From Pycnococcus provasolii (taxonomy: Eukaryota; Chlorophyta; Pseudoscourfieldiophyceae; Pseudoscourfieldiales): DNA of 64,000 bases. The translations under genes were made by a program, and so were the position numbers. Of the stretch, positions 38,949 through 50,293 are shown piece by piece. The notes under the pieces are model-generated. The model saw only the letters and a program-made list of their open reading frames with translations, ran no database searches and was not told where the DNA came from. The stretch is from assembly GCA_049487715.1 (NCBI GenBank), contig CP150552.1:1-64000 (forward strand). The letters are read 5' to 3'. Each line of letters begins with the position of its first letter. The stretch's first letter is position 1.

Positions 38949-41900
38949 TCAGTCGCCGCCGTTACTCGAAACCACCTTGTGTGTCGTCGTGCGCCTCACG
39001 ATCGATCTCCCATCCAATCTCCGCGGTGTCATCGACGAAGCGGTGGCCAGTTTACGACCTGCAAGGCCATTCGCCTTCTCCTCGTCGCGCGCGTACTCCA
39101 CCTCCTCTCGGTTGTGCCAGTATCGTTGCCTGTACTGCTCCTCGAATACGTCGTGTGGCAGCCCACCGGCCGATAGCAAAAGCATCACCACAGCAACAAG
39201 GACATGCTCGAATATTGTCATGTATACAGTGCGCTCGGCAACAGTGCTCTTTCGCATAATCACCTCCGCTTCCGTGCGTCCTGCAATGTCTGGGTTGCTG
39301 TAGGTTGTCCTACCGTCCACGACCGGGTGCTTCGTGAGCAGCATAATGGCACAGTTAGTGAAGATGCCGATGAACACCATGAATGATAGCGCCGAGAAGG
39401 ACACGTCAAGGCCCACAGACATGCGTGGAATCGGCATGCGCAGTTCCTTCACGAGCTTGTGCAAGTCGATTTTTATCTCAATCACGCAGCTTGCGAGAAC
39501 AATCAAGGCACCAATCGGGCATGCGGTAGCAAACATGGTAAGCATGCCAAATTGAAGAGCAATCTCCATCACCTCGTCCAGCAATTGATAGTCGTCAGGT
39601 TTCGATTGAGACGCCACAGTTGCCTTGCAAGCAAGCGCCGCCGAACCGCCACGCTTCAAATCCACGTCAAGAAAAGTTTCGTCGCCTTGGCCATGCCCAT
39701 TCAAATTATGAAACGAAGAAGAAACCCGGCTCACCATTCGCTGGAGCCAGGGATCAATAGACTCCTTTACGTTGCCATACGTGCACTGGAACAAGATAAG
39801 AAGAAACACCTGAGTTCTCAGGTACTCGCGATCACGGCGCCAGAATGCAATGTAAGCAACGCTGTTGAAGTAGTTGAAGAAGGCAAACGCGAAGAGCTTG
39901 AAGAAGAGCGATGCTTGGAATTCACGATCGGTTCGAAGCAGTTGTCTCTCCGTCATGTTAAGTGCCACAATGCGATGGAGACTGTTGAGTACCGGCACGG
40001 CGAAGCCCTGCGAAAGGCCGGAGATGACATGGCTCAGTAGAATGCCGTTGGAGTTTTCGCCGCCCTGTTGCTCGATTGCCTGCTGAAAGCTCAGGCTTAG
40101 AGTTGTGATGAGCACGGCGAGAGCGACGAATGCGGCGGACGCCAAAGCGGCCTGGATGCGGCGCCAGATCCTGACGCCATCTGGGACGACGCATGTATCG
40201 TTGTAAGCTTCCAAGTCATTCTCGAGCATTCGATCTGAAAATCGACCGTCTCCGTCGCCATTGCTGCCATTTTCGACATTGCCAAGATTCAGTTTGCTGC
40301 GGATTGTCGTCAGCATTCGTCTTTTCACTCGCTCGTCATTTTCCATCTCTTTTCGAACGCGCATGGAAAATTCAGGCCTCACGTGCAGCAAGTCCCGGTG
40401 GCTTACGTCGCGGCTCAGCTCGGCACCCACCTCGATCACGCCATTATCCCATTTGTAGGCGAGCTTCGCGACCTTCCTTCTCCACAGCATGCACGTTGCT
40501 GCACCCCAGATAACCATGAAAAAGCCGTAGATGGTGTGCGCATGCATTAGGATGGGATGTGCTTCCGCGGTGTCCCCAATAGTTCCCACGAAATGCATCA
40601 CAGCTCCGACAATGGCTGGTATGCGCAGTTGTATCATATAGAATTCGAGAAACTCGAAGTATGAGGCAATCTCCGGACCGTAGTGCAAGTTGATCGTTTC
40701 CACGTCGGCTGAGAAGAGCATTCCATTCCATATGGATTGCCACAGGCGAGAGAATTCAAAGTAGCCGCCCGGCGACTTATATGGCTGAATGACACGATTT
40801 ATGAAACTTTCCACGTCAAGGCTCAGCGGCAGCGCCTCAAATGCGTCCAAGATACCCTCAGCCTTCAGCTCACGAGGATCAATGTCCGCACCACCCTTCG
40901 ACGGGTCGATCATGCCGTTCGGAAGTCGAATTTCCGAAACTGGGTCCATGATAAATGTACGCACGATGTACTTCCGCTCCGCGGGAGACAGCAACGACAC
41001 CGGATCTAAGCCAGGGATCGCTGCACGGAAGTAGTGGCGGTAAGAGTACGGATCCTAGTGGCGAATCATTTCGTCAGCTCATACTCGTGTCGTTCAGGCA
41101 AAATCGATGTGTCACCGCCAGAACCCACCTTCCACCGAAGCAAACTCCGCATCAACGCTGTGCACACACACACAAACACACACATAGAGAAAGAAAATAA
41201 TAATATCCTAAGCAAAGGGACAACCACACAAACCTGCACGCAACGCGGGAACAAAATTGTTTCAGACATCTTTTCTCCCAACGTACCTGCTTCGTTAGCG
41301 CCCAGTATTGGCACGTCGGGCCGCCGCGCGTGAACTGCTCGGGCCTGAAGCCTCCTACAAAGCACCCGTCATCCCTGTTCGGCGCAATCTGACGAATCCA
41401 TTTCTGACTTTCCATGCGACCCTCAATCACGACAGGAGTTGCTGTGACAAACATCAGAACTTGAATCTCGCTTCTGACGTTGTCTTCGTGGCCGCTTGGG
41501 TCATCCACACCATGGGTTGTCAAACAGCAGCGGTATGCGTTGCCGACAATACTGCCTTCGGCTTGCCGCGGTATTTCACGCCTCTTCTCCATGACTGACA
41601 GGCCAACTTCGCGTAGCTGCTTTTTGATGGACATGCGCTGCAGTGCATGCAGGCCAAATGCAACCTCTCCTAGCCATTTCTGGATCTTAGTGCTCCCCAT
41701 TGTGTTTGGATTCTTCTCCATCTTCTCGATCGCTTCCAACATGCTTTGCATATCCCAGTGAAGCATCGCATTGATGTCAAGCACGCGAATCTCATCCTTA
41801 GCATCCCACTCCGACACGTCCACGATAATCGTGCATTTCTTGCTTTCATCGTCTTCACGTTCGTCATCTTCCGTCGACTCACCTTTTCTTCCTTGCGTTA

Positions 41901-43353
41901 CTGTGCGAAGGATGCCGTTGAATGTCACAAGCGCGAGACCATCTTCGATGTCATCTGGCAAAGATCTGCACGACTTCCTATCTGTCAGATACTCTACAGC
42001 GAAGTTCTCCTCATCCACCTCGATTGGCCAAATGTCGTCGTCCTTGCTTCGCGGAGGCCATGCCGACGGCATAAGAGAGCTCCCTGCCGATGCCACGCTT
42101 GAACGTTCAATCTTACCCGCAGCTGCACAGATCGCCTTCTGCACAGCCAACCTGATCGCGTCCTTCCCCTCTTGTGTGACCTTGCCCTCTTCGTTCCGCA
42201 GGCTTGATCCAGTACTGACGCCGGGCAGCTCGCCGCGGCTGACGGTGCTACTGAAGGAAAACTCAAACTCGTTGGGACGAACGATGTGCCAGAGCGCAGT
42301 GTACGCTTCGTCGGCATCTTTTGCAGAGGACAGCGACGGTGCGACCTTCCACATTTGCACGGTGTGATCGTCTTTCTCCGTGCCATATTTCCCGTTTGTG
42401 CTGATCCCGTTGCCGTTGGTGCTGATGTCACTGTAAAGAGCATCGAAGCATTGCCAGAAGCGGCGTGCGAGCAAAGCCTTCAGAGCATGCACGTCGTCGT
42501 TGAGCGCACGCAAGCTCGCGCCCTGCTCTTCGGTCACGTCGCCGCTGATATTTGAAAATGCGAAGTGCATTTTTGCTGCGAGTCCGTCATTGGAAAGGTT
42601 GCAGTTTGGGTACGGCAAGGTTGGAAACACGAGCGCATAGTCGTAGCTGTACAAGCGTGTAAAAACGACGTCGCGGCGCGAGCTCGCGTCAAACCCACCG
42701 TCGTCGTCCTCCTTCGGCTTTTCGTTGATTACGAAACGAACCTTAATGCACGTTTTGTCCTCTGGGAAGCCGATGGCTTCAAGAAGTGGGTCGCCTGAGA
42801 TGTCGACGATGGCTATGGCCGCGGTGTCGTTGTAGCAGTCCTGGAGTCCTTCGAACGTTAAGGGTGTCTCTTGTTCCTCAAATCGCACATCCTCAACCAC
42901 GCAGCATGCCTTTAATTTTTTGTAGACGGCTTCCACCATCTGGCCCCTATCCTTGTCCTGAGCTGCTCGTAGCAGGCGTTTCATGTACTTTGAACGAGGG
43001 CTCAGATCTCCTCCAAATCTGCGCGCGCAGTCCTCCACCTCAGGCGGCGCCTTGCCCGCACGCGCCCACTCGTACTCCTGCCTTCGACGAGCGGATCTCC
43101 AACCTGACTCAATCTTTTTGCGAACCGTGTCGGTGACATCCTCGCCCTCGTCGAGGTTCGGCACAACGTGCAATACGAAGTGGTGCGTGACTAAGTTATT
43201 GTCGAGGTACTCGTAGCTGTCGAGCGTGTGGCCTGTCACAGGACGATGCGCACCGTCCACAAACGGCGGCAGTGACTGGAGGAGTTCGGGACCGGGGGAG
43301 GTGACCGCCATCACATGAGGAGTCTCCTCCTCAGGGTGCACCTTCGACGCCAT
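38949..43353 (-). CDS. Anoctamin/TMEM16-family membrane protein, two exons
   Basis: About 1,390 residues after joining two frames across a 232-base intron (41055-41286); start taken at 43353 (MASKVHPEE), though an in-frame ATG lies at 43431. The N-terminal ~700 residues are cytoplasmic, with anoctamin-dimerisation-like features but long acidic and Ser-rich inserts. The C-terminal half shows the TMEM16 pattern: IASYFEFLEFYMIQLRIPAI entering TM1, FFMVIWGAATCMLWRRK, then TMs around FVALAVLITTL, LFFKLFAFAFFNYFNS and IGIFTNCAIMLL. TMEM16 proteins are calcium-activated chloride channels or phospholipid scramblases. I cannot verify all calcium-binding acidic residues by eye. A trailing basic segment closes the protein. 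Confidence 0.8.
41055..41286 (-). other. Intron of the anoctamin gene
   Basis: Donor CAG^GTACGT and acceptor CCACTAG^GATCCG on the minus strand, with a CTGAC branch-point motif about 20 bases upstream of the acceptor. Phase 0. It holds a (TG)n-like run. Joining yields ALTKQ followed by DPYSYRHYF, which continues into the TMEM16 region. Confidence 0.88.
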
Positions 43354-43944
43354 ACTAATGGGACCACCGTCTTCTAGATTCTCTTGCCTCCGAGTCGGCC
43401 GGGGCGGAGAGGAGAGGAGATGTAAAGTCAAACTACCTCAGGGAAGGGAAGGGAATCTGTGCACAGGAAAAGGTGAACAGGCAACAAGGTGAACAGGCAA
43501 CAAGGTGCACAGGCAACAAATGACAGGTCAACCATCCGAGGAGGAGTGCGGAGATTGACCAACCTTGCCTACCTGTAAAGCATGTCAAGGGGCACCCGCT
43601 CATCGGGGGATCGGGAGATCTCTCCTCATCTTTCGTACAACCTACCTGGACTTCCTAGTCTACCAACTAACCTTATTTGGTACGGTCAGACGGTACCCTT
43701 AAAAGGGGCAGAAGCGAGTGACACGCACGCACGCATCACCTGTGATATTTTAAGAGTTTACCTTTTACGTGCACGTAGTCTGCGTATTTTGCTGAATATT
43801 TGGTCGGGAAGGTGACGACTCCGCTCAGCAACCATCAGTGCTACCATAGGTGATGGCGGCGAAGCGAAATTGAATAATTCCGTAAGAGTGAGGAAATCTT
43901 TTAAGGTTACACAATTTTGCACGAGCAGGTCTTCTCGTTCAAAG
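43354..43944. other. Intergenic 0.6 kb, no gene seen
   Basis: Upstream of the anoctamin gene and downstream of RHL1. It contains a short tandem of GGTGAACAGGCAACAA / GGTGCACAGGCAACAA units near 43470-43520 but no convincing coding frame or RNA gene. Confidence 0.55.
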
Positions 43945-44832
43945 TTAGTCGTCGTCGTCGTCGTCGTCGTCGTCGCTATCGTCTTCCGCCAGATTTACAG
44001 CCTGCGCTGAAGCACGCCGTTGGCGAGACGTTGGCCTCTTCTCGTACTTCTCCTCTTCGTCCTCCTCACCGTCTCCGTCCTCCTCCGACTCCTCGTCCTG
44101 CTCGTCCTCGTCGTCGACGACATTCGCAACGTCCTCCATCTCATCGTCTTCTTGATGCACAGCGTCGCCGTCCAGTGGGTGTCCCGTGCCCACGCCTGAC
44201 GCGTATCGTGACGAAGCGACGACTCCCCTCAGCTCCTCCGGAAGCGGCAACTCGCGCTCATCTGGGTTGTCCAGTTCAGTGCCCACGAACGTGGCGTGCG
44301 AGAAGACGATGGCGCGGTGGAAGACGTCCTCGCACGCGGCGTGCTTGCGCCCGCTCAAGTTGACGTTGAGCCACCTGTTCTGCGTGTTGACTTTCGTTCC
44401 CTGTAGCTTTAGCCGTCCCTGCGGCGTGTCTAGGTACAGCACCGGGTTGCGCGAGTCGAGGTGTCTGAGCGCGCCGATGGTGACGGTCGACGGCGGCGCG
44501 GCCTCCTTCTCCTTGGCGTTGGACGCGTCGCCAGCCCCCTTGCCCGACGCCGTCGACGACGTGTTGAGCGCGAGTGCGCCAGGCAGCACGAGCATGTACC
44601 TGAGTTTTCTCGACGCGCCTTTCTTGACAATGTCGCGTCCTTTGCATTTTGCCAGCGCTGCACCTGCCTTGGTTCCTTTCGCGAATGCCGAAGATGCCAA
44701 GGGTTGCCGTGAGACGACGGAGGTGGCGAGAGAGCGCTTCAAGGTGTCCTGTGCCAACAAGACTTCTGGCGCTAACACTTCCTCCTGCTCGTCATCCTCA
44801 TCCTCCTCCGCGTAGTCGTCGTCCCCGCCCAT
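43945..44832 (-). CDS. RHL1: RHL1-like topoisomerase VI subunit
   Basis: 295 residues. In plants RHL1 (ROOT HAIRLESS 1/HYPOCOTYL 7) is a DNA-binding subunit of the topoisomerase VI complex needed for endoreduplication. Matching segments: KGRDIVKKG followed by RYMLVLPGALAL, SRNPVLYLDTPQGRLKLQG, NRWLNVNLSG, and CEDVFHRAIVFSHATFVGTE with LDNPDERELPLPEEL. The C-terminus is acidic and Ser-rich and then basic, as in the plant protein. The family is essentially restricted to the green lineage and a few other topo-VI-bearing eukaryotes, so it helps place the organism. It is divergent from the antiporter gene. Confidence 0.88.
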   Translation of the reverse strand: MGGDDDYAEEDEDDEQEEVLAPEVLLAQDTLKRSLATSVVSRQPLASSAFAKGTKAGAALAKCKGRDIVKKGASRKLRYMLVLPGALALNTSSTASGKGAGDASNAKEKEAAPPSTVTIGALRHLDSRNPVLYLDTPQGRLKLQGTKVNTQNRWLNVNLSGRKHAACEDVFHRAIVFSHATFVGTELDNPDERELPLPEELRGVVASSRYASGVGTGHPLDGDAVHQEDDEMEDVANVVDDEDEQDEESEEDGDGEEDEEEKYEKRPTSRQRRASAQAVNLAEDDSDDDDDDDDD

Positions 44833-45162
44833 GTTTTTTTCTATTCCGAGGTGTACGTGGAAGCAGCCCAGCGGCGGCGGCTTTGAGCAGCAGGGTGAAT
44901 GAGACCTATGGCGCGCCTCGGGAGGAGCGACTAACCTTAGGAGTCTCCCCCAGGCCAGACTCTCCCCCGGGCAGGTCTGCGAAGAACAGTTGTATTTCGG
45001 GGTTTGTCGTCTTGGGGCGTTTCTTCTCTCTTGAGGTTCTCGTCAACAAGCCTGCCAGGGGTCAAGGGACAGAAAGACAGACGGAAGGAGGGAGGGCCGT
45101 TATCAGGATGTTCATGTTCACACCTGTCTGTCATTCCACGTTGCACGCAGCCCGCATTGAAC

Positions 45163-47652
45163 ATGATGCTGCTTCTTCTCATGTTGCAGATGGTGATTTT
45201 GGGCGACGGAAGGACGCCCTTGGCGACGTCGAGGGAGATTGTGCCGGTGGTGGGGTGGCTGGCGGGTGTTCATGCTGCCGAAGAAAATCCAAATAATAAT
45301 TTACGCCGTGATGAGAGGCAATCGATAGGTGATCTGGAGGATCGAAGTCTGGTTGTCACCAACGACGATGCATTGACGAAAATTGATGGCGACGACAACA
45401 GAATAACAAGCCGCAGTAACAACAACGTTCGAGAAGATGGTCGTGAAGGTAGCACTGCCGCCACTGCTGGAGGAGGAGGAGGAGGAGGCATGTCGCACAC
45501 GGGGCTTGTGGCAAAATTTGATGATGAGCTGCAACGCGCCTTTCCCGCAAAGGAAGAGAGCAGCGTCGTTAGTTCCGGACGCAGCTTCAACGATACTGCT
45601 CATGACGATAAGACGGGGGAGATCAAGGTGGAGCTTGTGGCACGTGCGGGTGCAAGCGTTCTCAACGAAGACTACGAGATGATTGAAGAAGATGATGATT
45701 CGACAGCAGACTTTGACGTGGGTGCACCGGCAGCAGGCGACGAAATAATCAACAGCACGCTTGAAGAAGAAAAGCCGGCGGTGCTCCATCCACCACCACC
45801 AGCATCGATCCAAATAGAGAAGACAGTCGTCGTGGATCATCATCATTCCGCCAAAACAACAAATACGACAAAGTCGTCATCATCATCATCATCATCGACG
45901 TCGTCGTCGCTGCCAAAGCTCGTCGATTCGCATGATAACGTTTACATACTCAGCAGCGCAAAGACTTCAATCGCCATGCAGCTATCGGATGATCCACAGT
46001 TCTTCCAAGATATCACGATCCTGCTCGTCTTGGCAACGACATTGGGAGCCCTGGCGAATCAACTTGGTATTCCAAGCATTCTCGGCTACCTGCTCGCAGG
46101 CGCACTGGTGGGACCAGGTGGTTTCGGGGCAATCAATGAAGTGGTGCAGGTGCAGACGACAAGTCAGATTGGTGTACTTCTCATCATGTTTTCGCTTGGG
46201 CTGGAATTTGACGTCAAGGCAACGATGGAGTCGAATCTGCGGAACGTTTCCATCTTTGGCAGCCTACTCTCCATCGCCGTGCTCACGTGCATCATTTCTG
46301 TTGGCCTGTGGATCACGGGAGGTGTCATCATTCAAGGACTCTTCATTGGACTCGTCGTATCGATGAGTTCAACGAGCGTGGCAATCAAGTGTCTAGAGGC
46401 GCAGCCACGCGGATTGAGCAGCACAGCTGCGCGCGTATCCGTGGGTGTGCTGATCGTGCAGGATTTTTGTGTCGGCCTGATCTTCGCATTTTTACCCTTT
46501 ATGAAGACTGCGGCTGCTGAGTATAAGCGCCGAAAAGCCGCCGCCACATCTGTCGCCGATGCCACGACAACGACAATGTCGAATTCGGAGGCTGCTATCA
46601 TCACGACGCTGTTCATGGTGATTGTTAAATTGGCAGCTTTCCTGCTACTTGCCGTTGCACTTGCTCGCCTTATTGTGCCTAAGCTGTTTGTGAGTCGATC
46701 ATACGCGGAGGAACGTAGACTCAGGAGGCGCATGCAGACAGCCACGCCACCAACGACACCACAACCAGACACCACCGCCACCACCACCACCACCAACACC
46801 AACAATAACAATAACAACAAGCAGCATGCTGCAGTAAATCGTCGTACATCGTCGTCGTCACAACATGCGGTATCATTCGACGAAGAGCTTGCTTCCTCTG
46901 CCACGGCGACGGCGGCGGCGACGACGACGGCGGCGGTTGCCACAACATTTTGCTCGTCGTTGTCACCACAGCCAAAAGTTGGCTGGGGAAGAACGCCACG
47001 ACGATCGCCGGGAGGACTCTTCGAGGCGGCGGTTGTGACTCCACGCGATGGTGACCTCTCAAACGGCAACATCCTCGAAGAGGAGACGATTGACGAGCTA
47101 AAGCACCTCATCGCACTGTCTCTGTGCTTCGGCCTTTCGCTGTTGAGCTTCCAGCTCGGCCTATCTTCTGAGATGGGCGCATTCGTTGCGGGCCTTTGCC
47201 TCAACGGCGCACTCGAATCTCATGACGAGCTTAAGGAGGTCCTGCACATGCGAATCGTCATGCTTCGTGATTTCTTTGCGACGCTATTCATCGGCACGAT
47301 TGGGATGTTCATCAACGCGAGATTCCTGGCACATTCGTTTCGTCTATTTGTGGGAACTGCAGCGTCCATTTTACTCCTCAAGTTTACCGTGATGTCACTC
47401 GTCGTGCGCGCATTTGGCCTGACCACGCGCGAGTCAGCTTCCGTCGGCTTGACGTTGTGCCAGGTGAGCGAGTTCGCGTTTATTTTGCTCGCTGCCGGTA
47501 AGCCGATTCTAGGTCGTTCGTACTACCTGCTGCTTCTGGGAGTCACGCCTTTGACGCTCATCTTCACGCCCATCAGCCTTTTCGCTGCGAGCGCGTGTTG
47601 CAGGCGAGGCAGGCTTCCCGTCGAGCGCGCGTGTGAGATGCAGATGCGTTGA
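45163..47652 (+). CDS. KEA-type K+/H+ antiporter (CPA2 family)
   Basis: 829 residues from the ATG at 45163, which opens a signal-like hydrophobic stretch. A ~270-residue N-terminal domain rich in acidic and Ser residues precedes the transporter. The CPA2 core has LGALANQLGIPSILGYLLAG, LVGPGGFGAI, LIMFSLGLEFDV, VSMSSTSVAIKCL and VGVLIVQDFCVGLIFAF with the conserved Asp region. A low-complexity cytoplasmic loop (Thr, Asn, Ala) of about 110 residues is inserted mid-core before LSLCFGLSLLSFQLGLSSEMGAFVAG. No RCK/KTN nucleotide domain follows, as in plant KEA4-6, which act in Golgi/endosomal pH and K+ control. That localisation is inferred. Confidence 0.9.
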   Translation: MMLLLLMLQMVILGDGRTPLATSREIVPVVGWLAGVHAAEENPNNNLRRDERQSIGDLEDRSLVVTNDDALTKIDGDDNRITSRSNNNVREDGREGSTAATAGGGGGGGMSHTGLVAKFDDELQRAFPAKEESSVVSSGRSFNDTAHDDKTGEIKVELVARAGASVLNEDYEMIEEDDDSTADFDVGAPAAGDEIINSTLEEEKPAVLHPPPPASIQIEKTVVVDHHHSAKTTNTTKSSSSSSSSTSSSLPKLVDSHDNVYILSSAKTSIAMQLSDDPQFFQDITILLVLATTLGALANQLGIPSILGYLLAGALVGPGGFGAINEVVQVQTTSQIGVLLIMFSLGLEFDVKATMESNLRNVSIFGSLLSIAVLTCIISVGLWITGGVIIQGLFIGLVVSMSSTSVAIKCLEAQPRGLSSTAARVSVGVLIVQDFCVGLIFAFLPFMKTAAAEYKRRKAAATSVADATTTTMSNSEAAIITTLFMVIVKLAAFLLLAVALARLIVPKLFVSRSYAEERRLRRRMQTATPPTTPQPDTTATTTTTNTNNNNNNKQHAAVNRRTSSSSQHAVSFDEELASSATATAAATTTAAVATTFCSSLSPQPKVGWGRTPRRSPGGLFEAAVVTPRDGDLSNGNILEEETIDELKHLIALSLCFGLSLLSFQLGLSSEMGAFVAGLCLNGALESHDELKEVLHMRIVMLRDFFATLFIGTIGMFINARFLAHSFRLFVGTAASILLLKFTVMSLVVRAFGLTTRESASVGLTLCQVSEFAFILLAAGKPILGRSYYLLLLGVTPLTLIFTPISLFAASACCRRGRLPVERACEMQMR

Positions 47653-47813
47653 AGGTGTAACGAAAAGTGGAAAGAGAAGTCGCGGGGAGAAGGGAAGGAG
47701 GAAGGGAAGGGGGAGGAGAAAAACTGAAAAATTCCCCCCTCAAAACCAAACCATGGCGCACTAGCCTTAGCTAGCCTCACCTCCAGCCAGGAGCAGCAGC
47801 GACAGCGATAGCG

Positions 47814-48464
47814 ATGGAGCGCGTGTTACGCAACGCAGCGCAGCAGTACGCGCGCGCTCAGCAGCACGTCGACGATATCGACGTCCTGCACGCGAACGTC
47901 GTCGACGCGAAGAAACGAGTCGTGCGGCTAGGGCGACGCGCGAAAGCTCTGCACCGGTACCTTGCGCGTGTGCAACCTGATGTTGCGCAAACGGATTCCG
48001 CATTCAAGGACGCTGTCAGCGAGTTGTGTGCGCGTGACTCTCGCGTGCTTGACGACGCGCTGTTTCAGGTGACTGTGGAGTGTGCGCAGCTGAAAGCGTT
48101 CACCGAAGCTGACTTGGAGAAAATGAAAAAAGCGGTACACGAGTTGGAACGCGTCGCGTCGTCGGCGTCGGCAACGTTGCTGGCTAACACAGCACAAAAC
48201 GCGGCGGCTTTTAAGGACGTTCAAATCGGTCCTGTGCCGAGCCTCGCGGACTTGCACGAAGGACTCCAAACAGTTGCGACTATGGCAAGAAACGAACTTC
48301 GGCTCGTCACCAACATCGTTCAGTGTGCTGCTGCTGCTGACGACGACGACGACGACGAGGCGATTGCTTTCGTCGCGCTGCAACCATGCATCGACCGCGG
48401 CGTCTTGGACGCCATCTTCGCACGTGCCAAGCCACTACGCGCTTATGCAACTAAAGAACGATGA
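47814..48464 (+). CDS. Uncharacterised helical/coiled-coil protein
   Basis: 216 residues, highly helical with heptad-like spacing (about 1-55 and 95-130), one acidic patch (about 180-187) and no membrane segment or signal. No family recognised. Composition and small size recall accessory subunits of larger complexes, but nothing specific is visible. It starts 160 bases after the antiporter gene on the same strand and converges with the PPD-domain gene. Confidence 0.65.
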   Translation: MERVLRNAAQQYARAQQHVDDIDVLHANVVDAKKRVVRLGRRAKALHRYLARVQPDVAQTDSAFKDAVSELCARDSRVLDDALFQVTVECAQLKAFTEADLEKMKKAVHELERVASSASATLLANTAQNAAAFKDVQIGPVPSLADLHEGLQTVATMARNELRLVTNIVQCAAAADDDDDDEAIAFVALQPCIDRGVLDAIFARAKPLRAYATKER

Positions 48465-48535
48465 CAAGGTTTAGCAAACAATTCGACCTTTGTACATCAG
48501 GTGTAACAAGTTGAAGGTGAAGTTTTACTTTCGCG

Positions 48536-49939
48536 TTACACAATCTCAATCGAAGGCCCAACCTCAATCGAAGGCCCAATCTCAATCGAAGGCCCAAGCT
48601 GCGCATATGCTGCAAGCTCTGCGGTGGAGGCTGGCACGGCGTTGACTCGCGCAAATGCAGCGACGGCTATTGTGTCGAGGTGCTCGAGCGATTCCTCGCC
48701 GTCTGGCATCGCAGGCTTCGGACGCTTCGCGGCAGGCGAGGGCACAACGTCCGTGTCCGTTTCCAAGGCGCTCGCCGCCGTGATGAGCGCACCGGCATCT
48801 TGCAGCGCCAAACCTGGCGTTTTCGACCCAATATCCTCGCCTGCCGCTAGCGGAGGTGCCTCCCCTGTCATGACGCTCTCGAGAAGCTGTGCATTGAGCA
48901 TGTAGCGCTTCAGAGCCTCCTCCGCAGCCTCCACGTCCGCCATGTCGTTGTCGTGATAGACAGCTCGTCGATATGCCGTCGCGTCTGATGTATCCTGCCT
49001 TGCCACGGCGATCGCCTCGGCATGGTTGCGAAGCTTCTGCATCGAGGCACCTATCGACGCGATGTTAACGCCCGCAACGATCGGATTGCCCGCCTCGACA
49101 TCGGCGCCGTCGTTCTCGAGAGGCGTGAGACCATGGTAACCACGTGTCATGCGAGCTTGCGGATTCATCGCGTGCACGCGCTCTCGCGGCAACAGCGCAC
49201 GCGCCGCCGCCTCCGCTGCGGCGCTCACCAGTCCGTCCGAACCCCTTGTCACTACAAACGGCTTCTCCTCGCCAGCCTCCACTCGCTTCAGACGGCGTGT
49301 ATTGCAACGCTGCCAGATGTAGCGGTATGCAGCCTGCACGTCGACGCCAACTCCCGCGGCGTCAGGAAGCCGGAAGAGCGTCTCCGAGATTAAGTTGAGA
49401 AACTCGTCCGTCTTGGAAACCGAGTCGAGCGTGTCAAATGCCTTGAGCGCAGCGATGACTGGCGCAGAGAAGAGTGTCGTCGCGTTTTTTGGCGCCATCG
49501 GCCCGCCGGCGGACTGCACCGGAGCGCGCGGCGCGCTTGGACGTGAAAGCTGTGCGGGGTTAGGCGGGCTGCTCACACCAGCAGCCTCCGCCTGTGCCTG
49601 TCTCTCCTGACGCGCGATCTGCCGCTCGCGCTTGCTTATGTTCCCACCCTCGTTCTTCACATCTTCCATAGTGCCATCCTCGAGGCCGTCACGTATGCGC
49701 GCCATGCGTGTCACCTGCGCGATCAGCCGCTCCTTCTCCCAAGAAGGTCTTTCTATGCCCGCGCGGAAGAGGTACTCGCGGCAGTCCTGCCGTGTGAGTG
49801 ACGTGATGTCGCCGAGCGCTATCTCATCCCACGGTCTCATCTGACGGATGCCTAGTGCAGCTTCGCTGGATTCGCGCTTTTGGCTCGACACCAAGGCAGC
49901 GGCGCCGTCGTCCGCCTCGAGCGGAGGGGTGTTCGGCAT
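48536..49939 (-). CDS. PPD (PEAPOD)-domain protein
   Basis: 467 residues from the ATG at 49939 (MPNTPPLEADD). Residues about 41-80 (LGDITSLTRQDCREYL and GIERPSWEKERLIAQV) match the PPD domain at the N-terminus of plant PEAPOD proteins (pattern DIxQLTREDCRKYL...GMRRPSWNKSQAI). In plants PEAPOD proteins repress growth regulators through KIX8/9 and TOPLESS. I see no TIFY/ZIM motif and no Jas motif. The rest is low-homology: a helical region (about 160-220), a conserved-looking Tyr/Trp helix (VQAAYRYIWQRCNTRR), and a C-terminus ending in three copies of LGPSIE(I/V). Likely nuclear; function inferred only from the domain. Confidence 0.7.
   Translation of the reverse strand: MPNTPPLEADDGAAALVSSQKRESSEAALGIRQMRPWDEIALGDITSLTRQDCREYLFRAGIERPSWEKERLIAQVTRMARIRDGLEDGTMEDVKNEGGNISKRERQIARQERQAQAEAAGVSSPPNPAQLSRPSAPRAPVQSAGGPMAPKNATTLFSAPVIAALKAFDTLDSVSKTDEFLNLISETLFRLPDAAGVGVDVQAAYRYIWQRCNTRRLKRVEAGEEKPFVVTRGSDGLVSAAAEAAARALLPRERVHAMNPQARMTRGYHGLTPLENDGADVEAGNPIVAGVNIASIGASMQKLRNHAEAIAVARQDTSDATAYRRAVYHDNDMADVEAAEEALKRYMLNAQLLESVMTGEAPPLAAGEDIGSKTPGLALQDAGALITAASALETDTDVVPSPAAKRPKPAMPDGEESLEHLDTIAVAAFARVNAVPASTAELAAYAQLGPSIEIGPSIEVGPSIEIV
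48545..48598 (-). repeat. 18-bp tandem repeat at the 3' end of the PPD gene
   Basis: Three units of CTCAATCGAAGGCCCAA(C/T/G) encode the repeated hexapeptide GPSIE(I/V) immediately before the stop codon. One unit differs in the last base only. Confidence 0.9.
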
Positions 49940-50293
49940 TTCGCACGGGAAGGAAAAGAATTGCGGAGGAGGACGCCGAGGTGGGAGAAGGTGGTGGGAG
50001 GGGGGCGCGAATTTCCAAATTCGGGGATCCGTCCTTGGTTGTACACTCGCTGTCAACGAAAAAGGAGGCCCGGCGGGATATCCCGGTCGAGCATTGGTCT
50101 TGGTCGTGCACTCGTTCTTGAACTCGAGCACTCTTACTCTTCTTTGTACACAATCCAAATTCCTTGCCACCTATAGCGCGTTCGGTGGCGACATGCCGCG
50201 GCGGCGTACGTACGAGCGCGGCGACGCGGCAACGGTGCCATCCCAAGCGCCGTCCGCGATGCGTACAACGCGGCGAGGCGAGCGTATCATCGC

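Noticed and set aside
38949-43431. Two genes, with the downstream one starting near 41000.
   Set aside because: The codon at 41000 is GTG rather than ATG, the frame is coding upstream to a clean acceptor at 41055, and the donor at 41286 matches in phase.
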